Origin: Vibrio astriarenae
GTDB taxonomy: Bacteria; Pseudomonadota; Gammaproteobacteria; Enterobacterales; Vibrionaceae
Length of the DNA: 64,000 nt
Direction: 5' to 3'
NCBI RefSeq assembly: GCF_010587385.1
Contig: NZ_CP047475.1
Span: 3,056,327 to 3,120,326, forward strand
This document shows, piece after piece, positions 19,490 through 26,500 of this stretch. The position numbers and the translations under genes were made by a program. Positions within the stretch are counted from its first letter, which is position 1; every line of letters starts with the position of its first letter. The notes under the pieces were generated by a model. It saw only the letters and a program-made list of their open reading frames with translations. It was not told where the DNA came from and did no database searches.

Positions 19490-19530
19490 TTGCAAATAAT
19501 GCAACAACCTACTTTTTGCAAGGAATGCAA
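19490..19530. promoter_or_regulatory. Two IlvY operator boxes
   Basis: Two perfect inverted repeats of form TTGCA-N5-TGCAA lie at 19490-19504 and 19516-19530, with centres 26 bp apart. The second ends nine bases before the ilvY start codon. This matches the tandem O1/O2 arrangement by which IlvY represses itself and activates ilvC. Confidence 0.85.
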
Positions 19531-19539
19531 CACACAACC

Positions 19540-20430
19540 ATGAATATCAAGTCTCTCCAATTGTTCATACATTTGTGTGACAGCCAAAGTTTTAGTCGCA
19601 CAGCGACCGCGATGCACATCAGTCCTTCGGCATTAAGTCGCCAGATTCAAAAGCTCGAACAGGAAGCGGGTCAACGACTGTTCGTGCGAGACAACCGTAG
19701 CGTTGAGTTAACGCCAGCCGGAAAACGACTCTTTCCTGTCGCCATGAAGATTGTCTCTGAGTGGCATCAGTTCCACACCTCAAATAGCAGTGAAGAGCAA
19801 ATCTTAAAGGGCGAGATACGTCTATTTTGTTCCGTCACCGCCAGCTATAGCCATTTGCCAGATTTGCTCTCAGAGTTCCGTCTGCAACACCCTTTCATTG
19901 AGTTTAAGCTGTCGACAGGCGATCCCGCTCAAGCGATAGATAAAGTCTTGAATGACGAGGCCGATATTGCCATCTCAGCTCAGCCCGACACCCTACCCGC
20001 TCGCTTAGAGTTTGAGACGATTAGTGAGATACCACTTTCCGTAATTGCGCCTTCAGGGGTCAGCCAGTTTAGCGAAGCACTGCAAGGCAATGAGATAGAT
20101 TGGAATCAAGTCCCCTTTATTGTCTCGGAGGCTGGAACAGCTCGGGAGCGAGCCAATAGTTGGTTTAAAGCAATGAAGATAAAGCCTAATATCTATGCTC
20201 AAGTGTCTGGGCATGAGGCGATTGTCAGTATGGTCGCGCTAGGCTGTGGGGTTGGCATAGCCCCCGATGTCGTGATCAACAACAGCCCAGTGAAAGATAA
20301 AATCACTCGACTAAAAACCACCTCAATCGCGCCCTTTAAGCTTGGCGTGGTTTGCAAAGGCTCACAAAAGGATAATCCGCTGGTCAAAGCGTTATGGCAG
20401 GTGGCAGAAAATACCTACATTGCGCCTTAG
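19540..20430 (+). CDS. ilvY: HTH-type transcriptional activator IlvY
   Basis: A 296-residue LysR-type regulator. The winged helix-turn-helix covers residues 1-60 (S-F-S-R-T-A-T-A-M-H-I-S-P-S-A-L-S-R-Q-I), and the periplasmic-binding-protein-like effector domain runs from about 90 to 290. IlvY activates the divergent ilvC when acetolactate or acetohydroxybutyrate accumulates. ATG 19540 gives the family length (E. coli 297); the upstream in-frame ATG 19459 would translate through the operators. Confidence 0.95.
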   Translation: MNIKSLQLFIHLCDSQSFSRTATAMHISPSALSRQIQKLEQEAGQRLFVRDNRSVELTPAGKRLFPVAMKIVSEWHQFHTSNSSEEQILKGEIRLFCSVTASYSHLPDLLSEFRLQHPFIEFKLSTGDPAQAIDKVLNDEADIAISAQPDTLPARLEFETISEIPLSVIAPSGVSQFSEALQGNEIDWNQVPFIVSEAGTARERANSWFKAMKIKPNIYAQVSGHEAIVSMVALGCGVGIAPDVVINNSPVKDKITRLKTTSIAPFKLGVVCKGSQKDNPLVKALWQVAENTYIAP

Positions 20431-20443
20431 TTAACCCTGCAAA

Positions 20444-20476
20444 GCAAAAGAGCAATCCGTTGGCTTGCTCTTTTGC
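20444..20476. terminator. Terminator between ilvY and hemN
   Basis: A 12-bp perfect stem GCAAAAGAGCAA/TTGCTCTTTTGC between convergent genes, 14 bp from each. Confidence 0.8.
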
Positions 20477-20489
20477 ATTCAATGATAAG

Positions 20490-21893
20490 TTAAATCACGC
20501 GAGAGAACTGCTGCTGACGCGCCTTGTCACGAAGGTATTTATCAAAGCACATACAGATGTTTCTGATCAGCAGGCGACCACGCAATGTGACTTCAATCTG
20601 CGTTGGAGACACCTCAACCAATTCATCATTGATGAAGGTCTGTAGCAGTTCAAGGTCTTGCTTGAAGTACTGCTCAAACTGAAGGTCAAAGCGACGTTCA
20701 ATGGCGGTCTTATCCAACTTAAAGTTACAGATAAGCTCCTTAATCACTTCACGACGAATCAGGTCATCATTGTCGAGTGCCACGCCACGCCATATCGCAT
20801 GACGCTGCTCCTCCACTTGAGCGTAGTAGTGCTTCAGCTCTTTTTGGTTCTGTGCATAAGCATCACCTGCCATCGAAATCGCCGATACACCAAAGCCGAT
20901 GAGGTCGCACTCTCCCTGAGTCGTATAACCCTGGAAATTACGATGCAGCTCACCTTCGCGCTGGGCAACAGCTAGTTCATCATCTGGCAGCGCAAAGTGG
21001 TCCATACCGATGAACTGGTAGCCAGCCCCCGTCAAAGTCGCGATAGTATCTTGCAAGATAGCCATCTTCTCTTTGGCTTGTGGTAGGTCTTCATCTTTTA
21101 TTTTGCGCTGTGCAGCAAACAGCTGAGGCATGTGAGCATAGTTAAAGACAGACAAACGGCCTGGCTGCATTGCTAATACCTGCTCGAGCGTGGCAGCAAA
21201 CGACTCTTTAGTCTGTTTTGGCAAGCCATAAATGAGATCGAGGTTGGTGGAGCGGAAGCCAAGCTTTTTCGCCCGCTCAACCATCGCAATAATGAACGCT
21301 TCATCTTGCTCACGATTGACCAGTTTCTGTACTTCTTTGTTGAAATCTTGCACGCCAATACTCAGACGGTTAAAGCCCTCACTGCGCAGGTGATCAAGCA
21401 TGGTCAGCTCAATCTCGCGCGGGTCAACTTCAATGCTGATTTCTGCCGTCTCATCAAAGGCAAATTCACCACGCAGGATGGCCATAACACGGCTGATTTG
21501 CTCTTCTGACAAGAAGGTTGGCGTGCCTCCGCCAAAATGCAGCTGAGTCACACGACGCCCTTGCAGTAGCGAAGCACGAGTGCGGATCTCAAGCTCTAGC
21601 ATATCCAAGTACTCATCCGCTTTGTGCGAGTGACGAGTGATCACTTTATTACAGCCACAGTAGTAACAAAGCTTGTGACAGAATGGGATGTGGATGTACA
21701 GAGATAGCGGGCGTTCTGGGTACTGAGTACAAGCCATATCGTAATCTGACACCGTAAACATCTCATGAAACTCCAACGCAGTTGGGTATGAGGTATAACG
21801 AGGCCCTGAATAGTTGTATTTATCCAGTACCGCTTGATCCCAAACAATCTGTTGCTGGTTATCGTCCAGTTGAGACTTTACTTCATGAGACAT
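20490..21893 (-). CDS. hemN: Oxygen-independent coproporphyrinogen III oxidase
   Basis: A 467-residue radical SAM enzyme. The cluster motif is F-C-H-K-L-C-Y-Y-C-G-C (Cys72, Cys76, Cys79), followed by F-G-G-G-T-P and the HemN C-terminal domain. It decarboxylates coproporphyrinogen III to protoporphyrinogen IX without oxygen during heme synthesis. Length and the N-terminal R-Y-T-S-Y-P-T-A motif distinguish true HemN from HemW. It ends a leftward run of genes (methyltransferase, yihI, DUF2489, hemN). The start at 21893 has GGAATT at suitable spacing; ATG 21899, two codons earlier, is possible. Confidence 0.96.
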   Translation of the reverse strand: MSHEVKSQLDDNQQQIVWDQAVLDKYNYSGPRYTSYPTALEFHEMFTVSDYDMACTQYPERPLSLYIHIPFCHKLCYYCGCNKVITRHSHKADEYLDMLELEIRTRASLLQGRRVTQLHFGGGTPTFLSEEQISRVMAILRGEFAFDETAEISIEVDPREIELTMLDHLRSEGFNRLSIGVQDFNKEVQKLVNREQDEAFIIAMVERAKKLGFRSTNLDLIYGLPKQTKESFAATLEQVLAMQPGRLSVFNYAHMPQLFAAQRKIKDEDLPQAKEKMAILQDTIATLTGAGYQFIGMDHFALPDDELAVAQREGELHRNFQGYTTQGECDLIGFGVSAISMAGDAYAQNQKELKHYYAQVEEQRHAIWRGVALDNDDLIRREVIKELICNFKLDKTAIERRFDLQFEQYFKQDLELLQTFINDELVEVSPTQIEVTLRGRLLIRNICMCFDKYLRDKARQQQFSRVI

Positions 21894-21945
21894 GGTCATA
21901 ATTCCAATTTATCACTATCAGAGAAAATGCTATGGGCACCTGATG

Positions 21946-22434
21946 CTACACCATCTGAATATTAATTTGATTGTTCAAGGGCTGAATCTGCTGCTTAAGC
22001 TGCTTCAGCTCCTCAACAATCGCATCATTCAAACGTGACTCTGCCTTTTGGCGAGCCAAGTTCTGTTTCATTCGCTCACGTTTTTCCAATGCTTGACGCT
22101 CCTCACCTCGAGCCATGTCTTTAACCACATGATATAGCTCCGAAATGGCTGGATAAGTCGCATCAAAATCCACTCTGTCTTCTCCCTGAACATAATCCAT
22201 GATGCTGTACACACGGATACTGATCTCAGAGAGGTCACACTGCCCTTCGATGCCAGCGGCGCAAAGGGTGTTAACGCTATCGAAAATATTGCTATTGCGC
22301 TTCTCGATAGCCAACTTCATGTGGTGCTGTTGCAACTCCGTTTGCTTTTTAAGTTGCAGCAGAAGGTAACCAGCATAGCTGGCCAGGCCGACAACAATCA
22401 GCCCTCCAATGATCGCTAGTAAGGTTACATTCAT
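21946..22434 (-). CDS. DUF2489 membrane-anchored protein
   Basis: A 162-residue protein with one N-terminal transmembrane helix (about 4-27), a cytoplasmic domain with two conserved-looking Cys (C-A-A-G-I-E-G-Q-C), and a long charged C-terminal helix (about 105-150, rich in Lys/Glu/Gln) that could form a coiled coil. It matches the DUF2489 family, widespread in vibrios next to yihI and hemN. No function is known. It begins 8 bp after yihI stops and is probably co-transcribed. Confidence 0.75.
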   Translation of the reverse strand: MNVTLLAIIGGLIVVGLASYAGYLLLQLKKQTELQQHHMKLAIEKRNSNIFDSVNTLCAAGIEGQCDLSEISIRVYSIMDYVQGEDRVDFDATYPAISELYHVVKDMARGEERQALEKRERMKQNLARQKAESRLNDAIVEELKQLKQQIQPLNNQINIQMV

Positions 22435-22442
22435 AGCCGTTA

Positions 22443-23006
22443 TTATCCTTTAAAATCGTTCAGATCTAAGTCTTCAAATTGAGAAAGAAGATCATCATCG
22501 CTTGCTGGACGCTTCGCAGCCTTCACAGGCTGTTCAACAATCATCTCTTCTTCCACGTCGATCTCGTCTTCTAGATCTTCGTCGTAGATGCCCAGTTGCT
22601 TCATCAGCACTTCCATGCGATCAAGTTTCTGGTCAACGTATTTCTGCAGACCTGCACCTAGCTTCTCACCGTTTTCAAGGCGATCCAACAGCACAATCAA
22701 CTGTGCATCGTTCTCGATCGCAGCCAACTCTTGCTCAGCAGAGACACGACGCTCTGCTTTGGTCTTCTTCTTCGGCGCTTCAACAATCAGAGGGATCTTC
22801 TTCTTGCTGCCCAAGCGAGGGTCGCGCTGTTGACCTGTGGTTTGCGCCTTCTCAGCTTTCGCATCTGAGTTGCGGTTACCTGTTTTTAAACCTTTGCGCT
22901 TCTTTAGTCTTTTACGCTCACGGCCTTCTACATCTGACTGTGTACGATTACGAACAACGATAACGTCTAAGTTACCGCCTGATCTTGCTTTCTTTGTACG
23001 ACTCAT
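22443..23006 (-). CDS. yihI: Der GTPase-activating protein YihI
   Basis: This 187-residue, highly charged protein has a basic N-terminus (S-R-T-K-K-A-R-S-G-G, then R-K-R-L-K-K-R-K-G-L) and an acidic C-terminus ending L-L-S-Q-F-E-D-L-D-L-N-D-F-K-G. YihI stimulates the GTPase Der and so tunes 50S ribosome assembly. Its start overlaps the stop of the upstream methyltransferase gene by 4 bp (ATGA), giving translational coupling. In E. coli yihI is also near hemN and csrC, and the same neighbourhood is seen here. Confidence 0.93.
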   Translation of the reverse strand: MSRTKKARSGGNLDVIVVRNRTQSDVEGRERKRLKKRKGLKTGNRNSDAKAEKAQTTGQQRDPRLGSKKKIPLIVEAPKKKTKAERRVSAEQELAAIENDAQLIVLLDRLENGEKLGAGLQKYVDQKLDRMEVLMKQLGIYDEDLEDEIDVEEEMIVEQPVKAAKRPASDDDLLSQFEDLDLNDFKG

Positions 23007-23644
23007 TGCTGGGTCTTCCTCAGTAAAATTACGTCTTTACCAATAAATTCAAGTTCGAGCCTATCCCGCTCCGCCAAGAACTGAAACGTTGCACGACTGA
23101 AAAAGACCACATGAGTTGGGTCATTTTTGTAGTGCCACGCAGCAAACGCCTCTGCGTCGATAACCATCTTGGTCATAAGACCAATCCAGCCTCCCGGCTT
23201 AACCAGATTCAACCATTGTTGCCACACTTTACCCGGCTCATAGAGATGCTCGATCACCTCCGTTGCCGTCATAAAGTCATAGGCCTGACTCAATACTTCT
23301 CGCTGCGGATGATAGTAAATATCGTACAGCGCCATTGAGTGTCCCGCTTCTTGCATCATTAAGTGTAGTGTTGGACCAGGTCCACAGCCAAAATCGAGGC
23401 CAGATGAAGCGGGTTGAATACGTTCGAGTATGGGGTCGACGACTCGTGAAAGAAACCCTCGGTAACCCATATCTTGCGGATTATTATCATGAAGATCGTA
23501 GTGAGACTTTTCTGCCTCCGCATCCAATCGCTGCTCTTGCGGCACAAACACTAACTGACAACGTTGGCACTGCTGATAGCTCCTACGTTTGTCTTGAAAA
23601 AAGTGCTGTGTGTCATTGTGATAACACAAGGGACATGAATGCAT
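23003..23644 (-). CDS. Class I SAM-dependent methyltransferase with zinc-ribbon-like N-terminus
   Basis: A 213-residue protein. The N-terminus has two Cys pairs (C-P-L-C at 4-7 and C-Q-R-C at about 26-29), suggesting a small zinc ribbon. A methyltransferase fold follows, with glycine motif I L-D-F-G-C-G-P-G-P (about 98-106) and a later W-I-G-L-M-T-K strand. The acceptor is unknown. AGGA lies upstream of ATG 23644. It is the first gene of the leftward yihI-hemN operon and lies just past the terminator of a CsrB/C-like RNA. Confidence 0.82.
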   Translation of the reverse strand: MHSCPLCYHNDTQHFFQDKRRSYQQCQRCQLVFVPQEQRLDAEAEKSHYDLHDNNPQDMGYRGFLSRVVDPILERIQPASSGLDFGCGPGPTLHLMMQEAGHSMALYDIYYHPQREVLSQAYDFMTATEVIEHLYEPGKVWQQWLNLVKPGGWIGLMTKMVIDAEAFAAWHYKNDPTHVVFFSRATFQFLAERDRLELEFIGKDVILLRKTQQ

Positions 23645-23685
23645 AACGAGATCCTCAAATAAGGATGCGAAACATACCAGAAATA

Positions 23686-23717
23686 GAAAAAAAGCGATAG
23701 GTCACCCTATCGCTTTC
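23686..23717 (-). terminator. Terminator of the CsrB/C-like RNA
   Basis: An AAAGCGATAGG/CCTATCGCTTT stem with a 3-nt loop and seven T on the minus strand. It lies 42 bp upstream of the methyltransferase start, so the RNA and the operon are separate transcripts. Confidence 0.85.
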
Positions 23718-24115
23718 TGACTGCCTTAACGGCTAAAATGTGTTGCACTCAATGAGGTGCACCAATATTCCATTTGTTTTTTTCGCTTTCCCTGCAAAAA
23801 GTTTTATTTGTTCATCATCCTGATGAGTTTTTCCGATCCGTCTTTACTTCCTGTTGCTGAGCTAATCTTTAGCCTGCTCCATTCCACTGTCTTTTCCTTA
23901 GACGAAAGTTAACCATCCATATCGCAATAAGCGTCCTGCCGATTGTTCTATCCATGCTGGTTCTTTCAAGCTTCCAAGCCTGCTTCCTTGGAGACCTTCT
24001 TGGTCTATCGTCCTTAATCAGCATCCTGCTGATGGGAGTACTTTATCCCAGCCGCTATTTGGAACAAGCTCAAAATCGGGATTTTTCAACCTAATTTCAC
24101 TATTTTTTCTCATTT
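23686..24115 (-). ncRNA. CsrB/CsrC-family regulatory RNA
   Basis: There is no open frame here, but the minus strand carries 17 GGA triplets between 24050 and 23765, many as AGGA, AAGGA or ATGGA and several at apparent hairpin tips (for example CAGCAGGATGCTG). That is the defining feature of CsrB/CsrC RNAs, which titrate the translational repressor CsrA. The location agrees: csrC of E. coli lies between yihA (engB) and yihI. A TGCTAATAT extended -10 at 24122-24130 places the 5' end near 24115, and the hairpin at 23686-23717 gives the 3' end, so the RNA is about 430 nt. Which Vibrio paralogue this is cannot be decided here. Confidence 0.85.
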
Positions 24116-24150
24116 ACTTTAATATTAGCAACTTAAAAAAAACAATCCGC

Positions 24151-24200
24151 AAATTGCCATTTACAGTATGGCAGATCTCGCACACGCTCTATGGCAATTT
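24151..24200. promoter_or_regulatory. Inverted repeat upstream of the CsrB/C-like RNA
   Basis: AAATTGCCAT (24151-24160) and ATGGCAATTT (24191-24200) form a perfect 10-bp inverted repeat with 30-bp spacing, centred about 50 bp upstream of the predicted -10. Between them lies TGTGCGAGATCTGCCATA on the minus strand, only a partial match to the GacA/UvrY/VarA consensus. An activator-binding role is inferred from position. Confidence 0.5.
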
Positions 24201-24250
24201 AGTGTGCTACTGATTTTCACTGAAAAATCGAAACTTGTTTGACATCACAG

Positions 24251-24281
24251 AAAACAAATAAGGCACCCTTCGGTGCCTTAT
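24251..24281 (-). terminator. Terminator of cytochrome c4 gene
   Basis: A perfect 10-bp stem ATAAGGCACC/GGTGCCTTAT with a 4-nt loop and TTGTTTT on the minus strand. Confidence 0.85.
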
Positions 24282-24315
24282 CATACAAATTCTATTCATC
24301 AGACCGATGTCGATC

Positions 24316-24933
24316 TTAGTGCAACCCGCCAACATACTGCGACAGGATAGCAATATCGTCATCAGTCAGTTTCTGAGCAATATCACGCATCATGGCATTC
24401 ATATCATTGCCACGCTCACCTGATCGGAACCTCTCAAGCTGCGCTTTAATATAGTCTGGTTGCTGACCTGAAATTTTAGGAAAGCCAGACAACTCAGTAC
24501 CATTACCTCGCGGACCATGACAGGCGATACACGCAGTCAAACCGCGCTCCGCATCACCGGCGGCGTAAAGCACTTTTCCTTGGTCAACGACATCTTCGGG
24601 TGTTGTTGCATGCGCAATTGGCACCGATGCGTAGTAAGCAGCAAGGTCAGCCATATCTTCATCAGACAGAGGCATCGCCATCCCACTCATCACTGGGTCA
24701 TAACGGCCTTGCTTTCCGGCACTGGTCATCCCCAGTTTGAAATCTTGTAACTGCTTTTCAATGTACTTTGCGTGTTGACCTGCTATGGTTGGATAGATAG
24801 CAAGCTGACTGTTGCCATCGGCTCCATGACAAGCTGCACACGTGAGAGATTTTGCCTTACCAGCTTCAATATTGCCTGTTGCCCAAGCCGAACAACTGAC
24901 GATAAGGCTTAAGATTAGCGCTAATTTCTTCAT
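24316..24933 (-). CDS. Diheme cytochrome c4
   Basis: A 205-residue periplasmic electron carrier with a signal peptide (1-19, ending WATG) and two similar halves, each a class I cytochrome c domain. Heme motifs are C-A-A-C-H (32-36) and C-I-A-C-H (135-139), each followed by G-x-x-G-N; candidate axial methionines are in M-S-G-M-A-M-P and N-A-M-M-R. Cytochrome c4 passes electrons from the bc1 complex to terminal oxidases. It is divergent from engB, as in other vibrios, and terminated by its own hairpin. Confidence 0.94.
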   Translation of the reverse strand: MKKLALILSLIVSCSAWATGNIEAGKAKSLTCAACHGADGNSQLAIYPTIAGQHAKYIEKQLQDFKLGMTSAGKQGRYDPVMSGMAMPLSDEDMADLAAYYASVPIAHATTPEDVVDQGKVLYAAGDAERGLTACIACHGPRGNGTELSGFPKISGQQPDYIKAQLERFRSGERGNDMNAMMRDIAQKLTDDDIAILSQYVGGLH

Positions 24934-25082
24934 GACATTCCATTATAATTATCAAGCTTCCAGTACCACTGTGGGGTGTCACTCATGGTACACTATTGCG
25001 ACCTTGTGCCGAGCACAGTTATTTTACACAATTTCACAAAAAAGTAATCAATCGACTACACAAAGTCGAGATGGAGTTAACA

Positions 25083-25751
25083 GTGAGCGTAAAAATTCAT
25101 TATCAAAACACCCACTTTATTACCAGTGCGCCAGATATTCGTCATCTTCCAGAAGATGAGGGCATCGAAATTGCGTTCGCTGGACGTTCCAATGCGGGTA
25201 AGTCTAGCTCACTGAACCGTTTGACTAACCAGCGTAGCCTAGCCAAAACCAGTAAAACACCGGGCCGTACTCAGCTGATCAACCTATTTAAGGTGACGGA
25301 CGGCTGCCACATCGTTGACCTACCAGGGTATGGCTTTGCGCAAGTACCACTTGAGATGAAGAAAAAGTGGCAAAAGTCTCTCGGTGAATACCTACAGAAA
25401 CGCCAATGCTTGAAAGGCTTGGTGGTTTTGATGGATATCCGTCACCCAATGAAAGACCTTGACCAGCAGCTTATCTACTGGGCAGTGGATAGTGGTATTC
25501 CTGTTCAAGTTCTGCTGACTAAAGCGGACAAACTCAAGCAAGGCGCTCGCAAAGCACAAGTATTGAAAATCCGCGAAGAAGCAAAAGCGTTCGGTGGTGA
25601 TGTACGTGTCGACGCATTCTCGTCATTAAAGGGACTTGGCGTTGATGTTCTGCGCAACAAGCTCGATGAGTGGTTCGCACCGGCTATCGAAGCGCTAGCA
25701 CAAACTGAAGAAGAGCAACAAAGCGACGACGAAGGTCAAGCTGACGCTTAA
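25083..25751 (+). CDS. engB: Ribosome biogenesis GTPase EngB (YsxC/YihA)
   Basis: This 222-residue GTPase has G1 G-R-S-N-A-G-K-S-S (34-42), the T-P-G-R-T switch region, G3 D-L-P-G-Y-G and G4 T-K-A-D-K, followed by the C-terminal S-S-L-K-G-L-G. It acts in late 50S subunit assembly. The GTG at 25083 is preferred: GGAG lies six bases upstream and the protein then begins like E. coli YihA. The ATG at 25071 contains that same GGAG, and the longer frame from 24996 has no support. The acidic C-terminal tail (E-E-E-Q-Q-S-D-D-E) is usual in vibrios. Confidence 0.95.
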   Translation: MSVKIHYQNTHFITSAPDIRHLPEDEGIEIAFAGRSNAGKSSSLNRLTNQRSLAKTSKTPGRTQLINLFKVTDGCHIVDLPGYGFAQVPLEMKKKWQKSLGEYLQKRQCLKGLVVLMDIRHPMKDLDQQLIYWAVDSGIPVQVLLTKADKLKQGARKAQVLKIREEAKAFGGDVRVDAFSSLKGLGVDVLRNKLDEWFAPAIEALAQTEEEQQSDDEGQADA

Positions 25752-25779
25752 GCTCAGGCCTTATCGGTTCTGAAATATC

Positions 25780-25809
25780 GCCTCACTCATCAATGAGTGG
25801 GGCTTTTTT
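25780..25809 (+). terminator. Terminator of engB
   Basis: A GCCTCACTCAT/ATGAGTGGGGC stem followed by six T, 30 bp after the stop. Confidence 0.85.
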
Positions 25810-25842
25810 ATATCTGTGGTTTCTCGATCAAATGGTAGAAAA

Positions 25843-25897
25843 ATAAAAACCCCACTGCGGTGAGTGGGGTAACGGGAGAGAAATTAAGGTAATAATT
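25843..25897 (-). ncRNA. Candidate small RNA between engB and spf
   Basis: On the minus strand an extended -10 (TGCTATACG, 25904-25912) is followed by about 55 nt with no open frame, containing an unpaired-looking TTTCTCTCCCGTTA and ending in a strong terminator (CCCCACT/AGTGGGG stem and T-run, 25843-25870). No gene on this strand needs the terminator, since Spot 42 ends at 26219 with its own. I recall a second small RNA being reported downstream of spf in Aliivibrio salmonicida; identity with this one is inference. Confidence 0.5.
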
Positions 25898-26218
25898 ATT
25901 ATGCGTATAGCATTCCCGATTTTTGGTTACGTTTCAATCACTTTTAACAGGTGCGCAACACAAGACTAAATTACAATAAAATTTATTAAAAACAACTAGA
26001 TATGCAAAAATATGAGATTTTAGAGCAGTTGATTGAAAGCTTAAAATAACAAAAGTGTGATTGTCATTTTGCTACATAACTCGTTGGAAATTTTCTGTCG
26101 TTTGAAGATGGGAAATGTTCGTCTCTGTCCATGAAGAGTATAAAAACAGAGCGCTAGCAAAAGAAAATGACAGACCTTAAGTCATTGATTTTAATATGCG
26201 ATATTTTTCTTTCGCCCA

Positions 26219-26325
26219 ATAAAAAACGCCCCAGCTAAAAACTAGCTGGGGCGGCTGAATCAGCCTAATCCAATAACGTGAAACAAAAGGTCTGAAAGAT
26301 AGAACATCTTACCTCTGTACCCTAC
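26219..26325 (-). ncRNA. spf: Spot 42 RNA
   Basis: The minus strand matches E. coli Spot 42 almost base for base at the 5' end (GTAGGGTACAGAGGTAAGAT, then GTTCTATCTTTCAGACCTTT). It ends with a GC-rich terminator (CGCCCCAGCTA/TAGCTGGGGCG with six T). Spot 42 is a CRP-repressed, Hfq-dependent RNA that represses secondary carbon-source genes when glucose is present. Its place between polA and engB is the same as in enteric bacteria. The loop between the conserved stems differs from E. coli, as expected. Confidence 0.97.
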
Positions 26326-26436
26326 GCAGATAAATGTACAACAATCAGTCAGAAAATGAAACTGATTTTGTAGTTTTTTTTCATTAAAGTTTTATTAACT
26401 TACAGTAAACACCTGTCGTACCTAGGTTAATTAACG

Positions 26437-26467
26437 ATAAAAAAAAGCCAACTCTTGTGGGCTGGCT
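26437..26467 (-). terminator. Terminator of polA
   Basis: An AGCCA/TTGGCT hairpin with eight T on the minus strand, 34 bp after the polA stop. Confidence 0.75.
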
Positions 26468-26500
26468 CATGTAATTTAGTCGATTTTGTGCATTTTTTGT

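Noticed and set aside
22502..22963. A 153-residue plus-strand open frame
   Set aside because: It lies opposite yihI and reflects that gene's biased codon use; no family features.
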